A stretch of 64,000 nt of DNA from assembly GCF_030651625.1 (NCBI RefSeq), contig NZ_JAUSCF010000004.1:45298-109297 (forward strand). The letters are read 5' to 3'. Each line of letters opens with the position of its first letter. The first letter of the stretch is position 1. A program made the position numbers and the translations under genes. Shown here piece by piece: positions 1 through 9,133 of the stretch. Origin of the DNA: Hydrogenophaga sp. (GTDB lineage Bacteria; Pseudomonadota; Gammaproteobacteria; Burkholderiales; Burkholderiaceae_C). The notes below the pieces were generated by a model, which saw nothing but the letters and a program-made list of their open reading frames with translations, was not told the origin of the DNA and searched no databases.

Positions 1-368
1 CAGGCATCGCCTTCGATCGTGATGCGACGCCAGCTGGCCCGCTTTTCGCCAGGTGTCATTTCGGTCCAGCGCTGAACCTCATCGAAGGTCCGTCCGCAGC
101 CCTTGCAGAGTGCGTCACCCTGGCTGGTTGAACAAATGGCAATGCAGGGGGTGTCGGGCGTGCTGTCAAACCAGGTCATCCAGGCGGTGCGCGCCGCCAT
201 GGGTAGCGTTGTCTCGTCGGCTTCGGTTTCGTGAAAGTACACCAGCAAGGCATAGACCTCGGCCAGCGCGCGCAACTCGCCAGGCAACGAAACGCCGTCT
301 GGCGAAGGTGCGCGCTCACGCCAGAAATTGATCGCGGCTTCGATGTCGGTGATGTGAATGCCTGCCAT
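1..368 (-). CDS. DUF3717-DUF1289 protein, 3' end outside window
   Basis: Reading the minus strand from an ATG at 368 gives an open frame that runs off the left edge of the window (122 codons visible). The N-terminus carries the AIN motif typical of DUF3717 (ITDIEAAINFWRER). The C-terminal half carries the cysteine pattern of DUF1289 (PCIAICSTSQ, then CKGCGRTFDEVQRW and MTPGEKRASWRRI), a small presumed metal-binding module. Neither family has a known biochemical role. The fusion of the two in one short protein is known to me from Betaproteobacteria, which supports the taxonomic reading. The family assignment is from motif reading; function is unknown. Confidence 0.75.
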   Translation of the reverse strand, partial: MAGIHITDIEAAINFWRERAPSPDGVSLPGELRALAEVYALLVYFHETEADETTLPMAARTAWMTWFDSTPDTPCIAICSTSQGDALCKGCGRTFDEVQRWTEMTPGEKRASWRRITIEGDA

Positions 369-726
369 GGGTGCTTGGGGTAAGGGGACGGCCATGATAG
401 CCACTGGCGGATGGCGATGCCTGCGGTAGAGAAATCCGCATCGGTCCGGCAGCCTCGCACCGCTGTGACTGGCGTTCGATCGGTCGGAGACCCGTTCGCT
501 CAGCGATCAAAGGATGTCCCGCAGGGCGCCCCACCCCACGTGAACGGGGCGTGCACTTTGCAACCCGCGCACTGGCGGGTGATCCCGCAGGTCGGCACGG
601 TCTATCATGCGAAAGTGGTCATCACCAGCCTGCTCGTGGTGACCCCCGTGGCGGCTTCGGTGTCTTGTTCCGTGCTGCACCGGCGCGCCCTCTCTCTGAT
701 CGCAATTCCACCATCTCTTCACTGAC
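369..726. other. Intergenic region, no supported gene
   Basis: These 358 bases separate the divergent DUF3717/DUF1289 and holin-like genes and must hold both promoters. Open frames across it have no recognisable domain and unconvincing composition. I see no clear hairpin terminator or RNA gene. Confidence 0.5.
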
Positions 727-1077
727 ATGAAACTGATCGCCAAATGGCTGCTTGCAGCCTGTGCCCTGCTCCTGGTGGCCTACATCTACCCAGGCGTGCA
801 AATTCAGGGCTACGGCACGGCCCTCATCGCTGCGGCCGTGATCGGGCTCTTCAATGTGTTGCTGCGCCCGGTGCTCGTCATCCTCACGCTGCCAGTGACC
901 GTGGTCACCCTGGGCCTGTTCCTGTTTGTGATCAATGCGCTGCTGTTCTGGGCAGCATCGGGTTTGCTGAATGGCTTTGGCGTGAACGGCTTCTGGGCCG
1001 CCATGCTGGGCTCGGTGATCTACTCGCTGCTGATGCTGGTGGTGGACGCAGCCATCCGCGCCATCTTCCCCCGTTAA
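727..1077 (+). CDS. Phage-holin-4_2 family (YvlD-like) membrane protein
   Basis: This 116-residue protein is almost wholly hydrophobic, with about four membrane segments: residues 5-24, 29-48, 53-78 and 88-110. It contains the family signature LFNVLLRPVLVILTLPVTVV, in which an N-x-x-L-R-P-V motif precedes a run of beta-branched residues, typical of the YvlD/phage holin 4_2 family. The name is historical; most members are chromosomal inner-membrane proteins of unknown function and are not lysis proteins. The gene ends only 6 bp before the convergent M48 protease gene. No phage genes are nearby, so I do not read it as prophage. Confidence 0.85.
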   Translation: MKLIAKWLLAACALLLVAYIYPGVQIQGYGTALIAAAVIGLFNVLLRPVLVILTLPVTVVTLGLFLFVINALLFWAASGLLNGFGVNGFWAAMLGSVIYSLLMLVVDAAIRAIFPR

Positions 1078-1083
1078 GGCGGA

Positions 1084-2727
1084 TCAGCTGCCAGGCTCTT
1101 CTTTTTCCAGCGCCAGCAGCAGCTGCTCCACATCGCGGCGGCGGCTGTCCACGATCGCCATGGTCATCGGGTCGGCGTTGCGCACCGCCACCGGCTGTGC
1201 CTGGGCGCCCCGGTAGCGTTCCAGCGCACCGGCGTAGTCCAGGTGCGCCACCCGCGATTCGGCTTCGGCCCGGATGGCGCGCAACGTCTGACCCTGGGCG
1301 TGGTGCACCCTGGCCAAGGTCTCCCAGGCCAGCGCATCCCGCGGGTGAACCACCACCCAGCTCTGCAGGCGCGATGCCGCCAGTTGGGGTTCACGCGTCG
1401 CGATGGCGGCCTGAGCACCCAGCATGAGCAATGCGCGGCTGCCGCTGTCCAGCGCCTGGTCGCGCAGCGACTTGAGTGCCATGGCGGATGCGCCGCCGGT
1501 CGAAGAACCACGGTTCGGCGCCAGGTGCAGTTCGATCAGCAGGGCGTCGACCACCCAGCCCACCTCCGGCGTCACCTGCTCGCGCAGCTTCTGCGCAAGC
1601 TCAAGCGCCAGCGCGGGCTGGCCCAGTCGCTGTGCCGACCACGCGGCCGCGTACCGATCGCCAGCCGTAGCCTGGGGGCCGCGACCACTCTGCAACCAGC
1701 CTCCCATGCGGTCGGTGCCCTTCTCCGCCAGCACCTTGGCGCGAGCCGCCATCAGCGGATGCAGGGCCGGCGACAACTGGGCTGCCGTGCCCGAAGCCCT
1801 GGGCAGATCGAGCACCAGCCCACCGGTGGGCGGCGACGCTGAGGATTCTCGTCGAGGGCCCAACTGGGCCGTTCCTGGCGCCACAGACGCCGTCCCCATG
1901 GGCAGCCGTGCGCGCATGTCGGCAATTCGCTCGCTGTTGAGGGGATGGCTGCGCAAGTAGGGAAATCCACCATCGTCGTTCAGGCGGGATGCCTGCTGGA
2001 GCTTGTCGAACATGGTCACAAAAGCCAGCCCATCAAACCCCGCATCTGTCATCACACCGAAACCGACGCGATCGGCCTCGCGCTCCATGTCGCGCGAGAA
2101 GTTCAACTGCGTCTGTGCCGCGACCGCCTGGCTGCCAACGATCGCGGCGTTCGCCACGTCGGTGTTGGCTCGCGCGGCCAGCGCTCCCAGGATCAGGGCA
2201 CCGAGCATCCAGGGCGCCATCTTGTCCTGGCGTGTGAGCATGCGGGCAATGTGGCGCTGGGAAACATGGCTGAGCTCGTGGGCCATCACCGAGGCCAGCT
2301 CACCGGTGTTGTCGGTCACCGCGATCAATCCCAGGTGCACGCCCAGATAGCCACCCGGCAGCGCAAAGGCGTTGACCCGCCGATCCCGTGAAATCATCAG
2401 CTCCCACGCCATGCGCTCGGCCAGTTCGGGGGCCACGTCGCCACGCGTGCGCGCAGCGCCAAGCAGCGGTTGCCAGATCAGCTGCAGATAGTCGCCCAGT
2501 ACCGGGTCGTCCAGGTAGTCCGGATCGCGGTAGATGTCGCGCGCGATACGGTCCCCCAGGCGCCGCTCGGCCGCGATCGACATGCCCTGCACGTCACCCA
2601 GACTGGGCAAACCCACCGGCTGAGCCCCTACCCAGCTGCCGGGCAGCACAGTCAGTGACACCGCCAGCAGAGCAGCCATCCAGCGGGACGGTGCAGGCAG
2701 GGGACGCGGGCAGGTGGAAGCGCTCAT
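1084..2727 (-). CDS. bepA: M48 family metalloprotease, BepA/YfgC-like with TPR-like C-terminus
   Basis: This 547-residue protein has an N-terminal signal-like segment (residues 17-36), so it is probably periplasmic. A peptidase M48 domain follows at about 60-270, with the zinc motif HELSH near residue 149 and the downstream third-ligand region DMEREADRVGFGVM. The C-terminal ~250 residues are alpha-helical and TPR-like, as in BepA (YfgC) of E. coli, which helps assemble outer-membrane proteins such as LptD and degrades misassembled ones. Length and layout fit that subfamily. It diverges from moaC with a 58-bp gap. The gene symbol is by similarity of architecture; a related M48 paralogue cannot be excluded. 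Confidence 0.85.
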   Translation of the reverse strand: MSASTCPRPLPAPSRWMAALLAVSLTVLPGSWVGAQPVGLPSLGDVQGMSIAAERRLGDRIARDIYRDPDYLDDPVLGDYLQLIWQPLLGAARTRGDVAPELAERMAWELMISRDRRVNAFALPGGYLGVHLGLIAVTDNTGELASVMAHELSHVSQRHIARMLTRQDKMAPWMLGALILGALAARANTDVANAAIVGSQAVAAQTQLNFSRDMEREADRVGFGVMTDAGFDGLAFVTMFDKLQQASRLNDDGGFPYLRSHPLNSERIADMRARLPMGTASVAPGTAQLGPRRESSASPPTGGLVLDLPRASGTAAQLSPALHPLMAARAKVLAEKGTDRMGGWLQSGRGPQATAGDRYAAAWSAQRLGQPALALELAQKLREQVTPEVGWVVDALLIELHLAPNRGSSTGGASAMALKSLRDQALDSGSRALLMLGAQAAIATREPQLAASRLQSWVVVHPRDALAWETLARVHHAQGQTLRAIRAEAESRVAHLDYAGALERYRGAQAQPVAVRNADPMTMAIVDSRRRDVEQLLLALEKEEPGS

Positions 2728-2785
2728 GCCCGTATGATGCCGCCAACCGCACGAGGTTTCCCAAAAGCACCCACAAAGTCAGGCC

Positions 2786-3331
2786 ATGACCCGATCAAAG
2801 ACCTCCGCCCACCCCATTTCGACCGGCACACCGAGCGTTCCCGGTGCCGGCGCGCTGACCCACTTTGACGCCCAGGGCCAGGCTCACATGGTCGACGTGG
2901 CAGCCAAAGCCCATACCCACCGTGTGGCGGTGGCAGAGGGCGTCATTACCATGGAGCCCGCCACCCTGGCGCTGATTCAGAGCGGAAACGCGAAAAAAGG
3001 GGATGTGCTCGGCATCGCCCGCATCGCCGGCATCCAGGGGGCCAAGCGAACCAGCGACCTCGTTCCGCTTTGTCATCCGATCGCGCTCACCCGGGTGGCG
3101 GTGGAGTTCGAAATCCTGCCCGACACCCAGTCGGTGAAATGCACGGCCACGGCCGAATGCACCGGCCAGACCGGAGTGGAAATGGAGGCCCTCACCGCCG
3201 CCAGCGTGGCGCTGCTGACCATTTACGACATGTGCAAGGCGGTGGACCGGGGCATGACGATGCACGGCCTGCGATTGATCGAGAAACGGGGGGGGAAGAG
3301 CGGGCATTTCCTGAGCTCGCCGACCGCCTGA
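2786..3331 (+). CDS. moaC: Cyclic pyranopterin monophosphate synthase MoaC
   Basis: MoaC converts the MoaA product 3',8-cyclo-dihydro-GTP into cyclic pyranopterin monophosphate in molybdenum cofactor biosynthesis. The 181-residue product shows the family's conserved blocks: [13 protein letters not shown] near residues 92-105, [13 protein letters not shown] near 129-141, and [10 protein letters not shown] near 150-159, which includes the catalytic Lys. The N-terminal ~25 residues are longer than in many homologues. No other moa gene lies nearby, as is usual in Burkholderiales where moaC sits next to an M48 protease gene. The frame ends 28 bp before the convergent flippase gene. Confidence 0.95.
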   Translation: MTRSKTSAHPISTGTPSVPGAGALTHFDAQGQAHMVDVAAKAHTHRVAVAEGVITMEPATLALIQSGNAKKGDVLGIARIAGIQGAKRTSDLVPLCHPIALTRVAVEFEILPDTQSVKCTATAECTGQTGVEMEALTAASVALLTIYDMCKAVDRGMTMHGLRLIEKRGGKSGHFLSSPTA

Positions 3332-3359
3332 CAAGAGCAACCGGCAGCCTGCTGCCAGA

Positions 3360-4856
3360 TCAGGAAGGCGCTACGCGGGAGCGAAGCAGTGGGAGCGCCA
3401 CCCGGATGAGAAACGGCGCAAACAACAGCGTGACAAACGCACCCAGCACCACCAACCGGACCGCCGGATGCAGATCGGCGATCAAGGGAACCGAGGACCC
3501 CAGGAACAAGCCTGCCAGCGAGGCTACCGCCAGGATGCCCAGCATGCCGAGATCGTGTCGCACATTGCGCAGGCCCATCTGCCAGCCAAGGTATTGGCCC
3601 ATTGCCGCTCTCGCCAGCTCACTGACCGCAACCATCACCGCGGCGGCCACCAGCCCCCATCCAAACAGCACGAGCGGCACCAGCAGCAGCAAGAAGACCA
3701 GCACCTTCGTCGCGCTTGCGATAGCCGCCCACTTGGAACGACCCGCAGCCAGAAAAGCCGCTCCGTACATGGTGTCCAGGCAGGCGAACCACGCGCCGAC
3801 GGACAGAATCTGCAGGTAGGTGGCCGCGCGAATGTAGCGGTCGTCGTACGCCACCTCGAAAAAGCTCTGCGCGCACACCACAAGCAAAGCGGTCATGTAA
3901 GTGCAGATCAGAATGACAGGCGCTCGTGCCTGCTTGAATGCATCTGCCAGACTCATCCCTTCTTCCATCATGCGCGAGTACCAGGGGAATACCACAGAGC
4001 CCTGCAAGGCCCCGATCAGGATCCCGACCATCATCGCCAGACCGGCCGCAATCGAGTACACACCCACTTCTGCCAAAGAATACAGACCGGCAAACACCAG
4101 ACGGTCCAGCTGAATCGCCAGAAATGTCAGGACCGTGCTCACGAATATCCATTTGCCAAAGGAAAAAATGGTTCGCGCCGCAGCAGGCTCGATGAACAAT
4201 CGGTTTCGGATGCCGTCCAGCAAAAAATAGGTGAGGGCCGTTCGCAGGCAGCAAGAGAGCACCCCTGCAATAGCCAGTGCGTACACGGATCGCATGTACC
4301 ACGCCAGCGAGATGATGATGATGGCGTTGACCAACTGGGTGATGAACTCAATGGCAGTCACCCGCTTGAGCTGCATGTAGCGGGCCGCTGTCATGATCCG
4401 GGACGACTGCAACCCATCAATGAACGCTGTCAAACCCACCAGGGGAATCAGCCACATCAGCTGGTAGGCCATGGGGTCATTGGCCGCATAGATGACCGTC
4501 AATGGCCATGCCAGCAGGGCAGCCATCAGGGTCAGCAGAATGCCCCGGATGACCTGAAACGTCCAGACCGTGTTGAGGAAGTCCGGTTCATCGCCCCTTT
4601 CGCTGCGAATCACGCTGGGTCGCAAACCCACGTCCGAGAACATGGCCAACCCTTGCATCACCGCGGACACGATGGCCATCAATGCGAAGGCCTCCTCGAA
4701 GAGAATCGCGGCCAGCGCGACATTCACCGCCAGTCTGAGGATCTGGCCCAGAACATAGCCTCCCCCGATCCACATGGACCCGCTGCGCGCACTCTCTCGC
4801 TGGGGCAACTTCTTGTCCAAGATGGGCTCGGTTGCGCTTGGTCGGGAATCCTTCAT
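3360..4856 (-). CDS. Wzx-type polysaccharide flippase
   Basis: This 498-residue integral membrane protein has about 12-14 hydrophobic segments spread over its length and belongs to the PST/MATE-like polysaccharide transporter group. It resembles oligosaccharide flippases that move undecaprenyl-linked repeat units across the inner membrane (for example RSGSMWIGGGYVLGQILRL at the start and YSLAEVGVYSIAAGLAMMVG in the middle). The start codon overlaps the stop of the upstream polymerase gene by one base (TGATG), so the two are translationally coupled. With the Wzz/GumC, tyrosine kinase and Wza-like genes it completes a Wzx/Wzy-type export set. The substrate cannot be read from sequence. Confidence 0.88.
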   Translation of the reverse strand: MKDSRPSATEPILDKKLPQRESARSGSMWIGGGYVLGQILRLAVNVALAAILFEEAFALMAIVSAVMQGLAMFSDVGLRPSVIRSERGDEPDFLNTVWTFQVIRGILLTLMAALLAWPLTVIYAANDPMAYQLMWLIPLVGLTAFIDGLQSSRIMTAARYMQLKRVTAIEFITQLVNAIIIISLAWYMRSVYALAIAGVLSCCLRTALTYFLLDGIRNRLFIEPAAARTIFSFGKWIFVSTVLTFLAIQLDRLVFAGLYSLAEVGVYSIAAGLAMMVGILIGALQGSVVFPWYSRMMEEGMSLADAFKQARAPVILICTYMTALLVVCAQSFFEVAYDDRYIRAATYLQILSVGAWFACLDTMYGAAFLAAGRSKWAAIASATKVLVFLLLLVPLVLFGWGLVAAAVMVAVSELARAAMGQYLGWQMGLRNVRHDLGMLGILAVASLAGLFLGSSVPLIADLHPAVRLVVLGAFVTLLFAPFLIRVALPLLRSRVAPS

Positions 4857-6358
4857 CAGACGTTCAACGGAACGGGTTTCGGTCTGGAAGCGCAGGCCGC
4901 ATAAGCTGCACAGAAGCCTGCAAAGATCCAGTAGACCCAGGGTATGGCTGTGATGCTGCTGGCGGTGTAGATGATCAGCATGATCGCCGCCAGGATCGAC
5001 ATCAGGACCCTCCCGAGCAAACGCATCTCGGGCGAATCGGCACCGCTGAGGCGAAGTCCGCGCCTGATGCTCATCGCGCTCGTGACAAAAACGCCCACGA
5101 AAAACGTCAACCCTACGATGCCGGCATCGAGCACAACACCGAGATAGCTGTTGACGATATCAATGATTCCTTCGCCTTGAATCATCGACTGCAGTTCGGG
5201 TGCCTGCAGATAATCTTTGGAGCCGAACCAGAGGTTTCTCAGAATGACGTCACCGGTGGTGCTGAAAAGATCGACTCGGTATTGCACATTGAATTCATCC
5301 ACTTCACCAATGAACGGAAGCATGTTGAGCACAACCTGACCCTGTGGGATGACATTCAGAATCACGAATGCCACGAACACGATCATGAACAGATAGAGCA
5401 CATTTTTGACCGGCTTTTCCCCAAAGAGTGTGAAAACGATCATCAGGAGCAACGCACCGACCCATGGCCCACGGGACAGCGATGCAAACACGCCCACAGC
5501 CAGCAGGAGGGCACCCATCAATCGGTATCTGGGCTGCGGGATCAGGTTCTTGATAAAGAGGTAACAGCCAGCTCCCACCACGATCACATAACCCAGTGCA
5601 ATGGGCTGGCCGAGTGACACGGTCGGCCGCAACCATCCTGACCGCATCAGGTACAGACCCCAGAAATAGTCATATAAACCAAGGACCGACAGGACTGCGG
5701 TGTAGAGCTTCCATGATCTCAAAACCTCAAAGATCGCCAGCAAGGAAAGCAGCATGGCGCCGATCATGAAGCCGAACAAGGCATGCCGAAACCCGTCGAG
5801 ATCCTTGATGCTTCTGCTTGCGACGTAGTAGGGCAAGAAGACATCCAGCCAGATCATCGTTGCCTCTCTCAGATCGCTGGTGATCACCCCGCCGCGAAAC
5901 TTGAGTGCAGACACGACCAGCACATAGCCGAGCACCATCCAGTCGATCGGTGACCGTCCGATCCGGAGCGTGGACGGCCGCTGCATGAGCGAAAGTGCCG
6001 CTGGAAGCAACAATGTCAGTGCAAGAATCCGGTAGTGATCGAGCTGTATGAGGTAGTTGATGACCCCAAACCCAGGGATTTGAAACGGCGCGGCGGGTGC
6101 GACGAACATCAGCACAAAATAGATGCCGAACACATGGGGTTCCCTGCCTCGCACGTAGAGTGACACCACAACCACTGCCAACAGGTAAAGCCAGATGTTG
6201 TGGGACAGGAACAGGGCCAGGGTGGTCACGAGCCAGGCGTTGCGCCAAGTCCTGAACCGCTGCGGCGGCATCAACTGGGCCGCTGTTCCACGGAGGGCGA
6301 AAAAAATCAGCGAGCCCAAGCCCAAAGCCACGACCATGGCACGTAAGTGTTCAGGCAT
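4856..6358 (-). CDS. O-antigen ligase/polymerase family (Wzy-like) membrane protein
   Basis: This 500-residue protein has roughly 11-12 membrane segments and a larger soluble loop at about 340-400. The central SRGPWVGALLLMIVF segment is typical of the O-antigen ligase/Wzy_C family, where an Arg in the SRG motif is functionally important. It probably polymerises the lipid-linked repeat units in the periplasm, given the adjacent flippase and chain-length regulator. A ligase role is the alternative, because sequence alone separates polymerase from ligase poorly. Downstream it couples to the flippase gene. Confidence 0.82.
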   Translation of the reverse strand: MPEHLRAMVVALGLGSLIFFALRGTAAQLMPPQRFRTWRNAWLVTTLALFLSHNIWLYLLAVVVVSLYVRGREPHVFGIYFVLMFVAPAAPFQIPGFGVINYLIQLDHYRILALTLLLPAALSLMQRPSTLRIGRSPIDWMVLGYVLVVSALKFRGGVITSDLREATMIWLDVFLPYYVASRSIKDLDGFRHALFGFMIGAMLLSLLAIFEVLRSWKLYTAVLSVLGLYDYFWGLYLMRSGWLRPTVSLGQPIALGYVIVVGAGCYLFIKNLIPQPRYRLMGALLLAVGVFASLSRGPWVGALLLMIVFTLFGEKPVKNVLYLFMIVFVAFVILNVIPQGQVVLNMLPFIGEVDEFNVQYRVDLFSTTGDVILRNLWFGSKDYLQAPELQSMIQGEGIIDIVNSYLGVVLDAGIVGLTFFVGVFVTSAMSIRRGLRLSGADSPEMRLLGRVLMSILAAIMLIIYTASSITAIPWVYWIFAGFCAAYAACASRPKPVPLNV

Positions 6359-6643
6359 TTGAGTTCACTGGTTGAAGTAGGGAGCAGATTGACTCGCGCG
6401 CGCAGTGCGAGCTGAGATTTTCATTCGATGTGGGGGGGTCGCTTACGCCATCTGAGCCATCCACTGTGCCCCAAGCAAGTCAAGGAAGGGGCAATGTCGT
6501 CGGTGAGCGAAGGCGGCTTTGCGCTGGGAAAATTCCCCGAGCGCCGCGACCCTCAAGCTGCACCAGTTTGCGTGACCTTGCGATCGCCTCCCTCACCAAC
6601 GCCCGCAAGCCACGAACGACAGCGGACCAACTGCATCCCCAAA
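6359..6643. other. Gap between polymerase and tyrosine-kinase genes
   Basis: These 285 bases lie between two minus-strand genes of the same locus. No open frame in it is convincing. It may hold a promoter for the wzy-wzx pair or an mRNA processing site, but no motif is clear. Confidence 0.4.
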
Positions 6644-7501
6644 TCAATAGTACGCGTTGGAGGTCGGCGTCTTGTCCTTGTTCAGAACGACGCCCAACAG
6701 GTTGGCCCTGGACAGTCTCGCCATGGATTCTTCAATTTCCTTCTCCGTGGACATCCCGCTGGCGACCACCATCAGCACACAATCGATGCGCGGCAAAATG
6801 GCCATGACATCATCTGCCGCCAGCACGGGAGGAAGGTCAAACAGCACGATCCGGTCGCTGTAGCGCTCTCGGAGTTCGGTGATCAATCCCGCCACCTTGG
6901 CCGAAGACAACACCTCGGAGGCATTGAGCACCGGCCGGCTGGTCGGAAGCACAACGAGTCTTGGCATACCGGGGTTCACCATGGCCTCCGCCAGGTCCAC
7001 CTGATCTGTAAGCACCTCATTCAGGGAGACGGACCGCTGCAGCCCGAGCAGAGATGAGACCCGTGGGCGACGCAGGTCAAAGTCCACCAGCAGTGCGGTT
7101 CGATCGGTCTGGTGTGCAATGCTCATGGCCAGGTTGATGGACACCAGCGTCTTGCCGGACTCCATGGTGGGCGACGTGATGGCGAGGGTGCGCCAGCCGT
7201 TTTCGTCCATCTGCTGGAGCACTTGCGTGCGCAGCACGTCAAATGCCCAGTTCGCAGGATGGGTTTTCTGATGAGCAATCACCCGGTGGCGGTCCAGGTG
7301 CGCCTGGTCCAGCTTCATCACCTGCGTTCGCTCGTATCGAACGTCAACCTGCGTCGCAATGGGTGGCAAAGTCGGGGAGGCGACCGGACCTGCATCGTCC
7401 AGTGTGTGCAACGGCTGTGATTCGACCAACGGCGGTTCAGAAACCACCCCCTGGGTAGACTGAGATTTCGCCTTCTCGATGGCGAGCTTGATGCGTTCCA
7501 T
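6644..7501 (-). CDS. CpsD/CapB-type tyrosine autokinase of EPS locus
   Basis: This 285-residue cytoplasmic protein of the BY-kinase/ParA-like fold has a divergent Walker A loop (SPTMESGKTLVSINLA, about residues 110-125), a Walker A' motif (LLVDFDLRRPRV) and a Walker B motif (IVLFDLPPVLAADD). It ends in a Tyr pair (NAYY), short compared with the Tyr-rich tails of enteric Wzc. It would act with the adjacent Wzz/GumC-like membrane protein to set chain length through autophosphorylation. Its layout matches the tyrosine kinase of PEP-CTERM/XrtA-type EPS loci. The gene lies 14 bp downstream of the chain-length gene, in the same operon. Confidence 0.87.
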   Translation of the reverse strand: MERIKLAIEKAKSQSTQGVVSEPPLVESQPLHTLDDAGPVASPTLPPIATQVDVRYERTQVMKLDQAHLDRHRVIAHQKTHPANWAFDVLRTQVLQQMDENGWRTLAITSPTMESGKTLVSINLAMSIAHQTDRTALLVDFDLRRPRVSSLLGLQRSVSLNEVLTDQVDLAEAMVNPGMPRLVVLPTSRPVLNASEVLSSAKVAGLITELRERYSDRIVLFDLPPVLAADDVMAILPRIDCVLMVVASGMSTEKEIEESMARLSRANLLGVVLNKDKTPTSNAYY

Positions 7502-7515
7502 GCGGTGGCGGTCCC

Positions 7516-9117
7516 TTAACCCAAACGAGCAAACAGATTGATCAGCACGGTGTGCAAAGGTGTGATCATCGTGTGAACCAGAGCCAGCAACAGCACGCCC
7601 GTTCCGATGGCCACCCCGATGACCCGATTGCGAAGCGCTTGCGCTTCTCGGGTTTCGCTGGCCGTGACGATGTAGGGCACCACCACCAGCGGCCGCCTGC
7701 CCGTGATGGCCGCGACAGCGTCGGCTCCACGGACCCGTGCAAACAGGGTTTCAAGCAGAAAAGCGATGCCTGCCGAAGCCGCCAGCGCCAGGAAAAATCC
7801 CAAGGCCACCATCTTTTTCCGGTTCGGCTTGATCGGGTACTCCGGCATCAGCGGTGGCTCCAATACGCTGAAGCTTTCCGCCCGCTGGCCCCCTTCAAGG
7901 TTTTCCGCCACCTGGGCGGTCATCTGATTGGCCCGAATTTCCTCGTACTTCGTGCTGGCACTCTGGTAATCCCGTTGGAGCGCGGCAAGACCTTGTTCCA
8001 CCTGAGGCGCCCGCATCGCCTGCGACTCGATCTGGGCGATATCCCTGCGCAAACGGCGCTGCTGCTCACCGTAGACGGATGCTTGTGCACGAGCAGCCTC
8101 TCTGCGGGCCTCCAGCCGCGACACGGCCAGTTGGGCTTGTGCTGCTGCCGCAGCGCGGGCGGGAGTCACTGCGCTGGCCTCATTCGCCAGGGCGCGCTCC
8201 AGGGATTGCACGCGCAGGCTCTGGGTGCGTATGTCGGGGTGGTTGTCGGTGTAGATACCCCGGATGCGCGCCAACTCGGCCCGGGCTCGCTCAAGCTCCT
8301 GCTCCGTGGAAGAGGGCCCCTGGAGGGCGGGTCCGCCAGGAAGTGTTACACCTGCTCTGGCCGCAGCCAGATCGACCTCCACCGTGCGCAACTCGTCCAG
8401 CGCAGCGCGCTGCTGGCGCTCGGCTTCACGCAATTCCGACTCCATACGCTGAACGTTGGCGATGCTCAAGGTTTGCACATCAGGCAGGGCCCCCGCATTG
8501 CGCAGCTTGTAGGCTGCAATTTCCTTCTCCAGCGCCACCAGCTGCTCCCTGAGCTTGTCTGCCTCTTGCGAGAGGAACTCGGTGGTCCGTGTGGCGCGCT
8601 CCACACGCTCCTGGGTGTTGGCAGCCAGAAAAAGGCTCATCAGCTCCTGCGTCACTTCCAGCGCCTTGGCAGGCTCGCCGTACTGGAACGACAGATTGAA
8701 AGCGATCGTGCTGGACGGACGCTGCCAGTCGTTGGCGCCGCTGGTCATCTGCTCGACGCGAATGCTGCCCCGCATCTTGTTGACCACATCCGACTCACGA
8801 ACCTGCGCGCCCTCTGCGGGCGCAAACAGATCGTGTTTCTGAGCAATGCGCAAAAGGTTTTCGCGGGTCATGATGCGCTGCTGGATGGCCTGAATGCGCT
8901 CCGCCGCCAAGCCAGTTTCCGTGGGTTGCACGACTTGCGAAGAAACCTGCGGCCTTTCGACAATGATCGTGGCGGTTGACTCATACACCCGGGGCACCAC
9001 AAATGCCACCAGCACCGACGCAGCGAGGATGGCCACAAAGGTCAGGGCCATCGCTACCCCCCACCGGCGCGCGATGGACAGATAGTCCTGCAAATTCAAC
9101 TGGTAGTCGGCAGCCAT
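7516..9117 (-). CDS. Chain-length determinant protein, Wzz/GumC family
   Basis: This 533-residue protein has two membrane helices, at about residues 18-38 and 495-520 (GVAIGTGVLLLALVHTMI), flanking a long periplasmic part. That part contains extended coiled coil (about 150-400, rich in Glu/Arg/Ala/Gln). The N-terminal Wzz signature and the proline-rich stretch before the second helix region (LEPPLMPEYPIKPNRKK) are visible; a further hydrophobic segment follows at about 430-450. It acts as polysaccharide co-polymerase controlling chain length, coupled with the separate tyrosine kinase just downstream. Size and order fit the GumC/EpsF-like group of XrtA-type loci. Confidence 0.9.
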   Translation of the reverse strand: MAADYQLNLQDYLSIARRWGVAMALTFVAILAASVLVAFVVPRVYESTATIIVERPQVSSQVVQPTETGLAAERIQAIQQRIMTRENLLRIAQKHDLFAPAEGAQVRESDVVNKMRGSIRVEQMTSGANDWQRPSSTIAFNLSFQYGEPAKALEVTQELMSLFLAANTQERVERATRTTEFLSQEADKLREQLVALEKEIAAYKLRNAGALPDVQTLSIANVQRMESELREAERQQRAALDELRTVEVDLAAARAGVTLPGGPALQGPSSTEQELERARAELARIRGIYTDNHPDIRTQSLRVQSLERALANEASAVTPARAAAAAQAQLAVSRLEARREAARAQASVYGEQQRRLRRDIAQIESQAMRAPQVEQGLAALQRDYQSASTKYEEIRANQMTAQVAENLEGGQRAESFSVLEPPLMPEYPIKPNRKKMVALGFFLALAASAGIAFLLETLFARVRGADAVAAITGRRPLVVVPYIVTASETREAQALRNRVIGVAIGTGVLLLALVHTMITPLHTVLINLFARLG

Positions 9118-9133
9118 GGATCAGTTCAAGCAG

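Noticed and set aside
53..725. Several plus- and minus-strand open frames in the first 725 bases
   Set aside because: They overlap the clear DUF3717/DUF1289 frame or have arginine/proline-rich translations with no family resemblance; typical shadows of GC-rich DNA.
727..1077. Phage holin and prophage
   Set aside because: The family name is misleading; no phage genes are nearby and the protein is a common chromosomal membrane protein.
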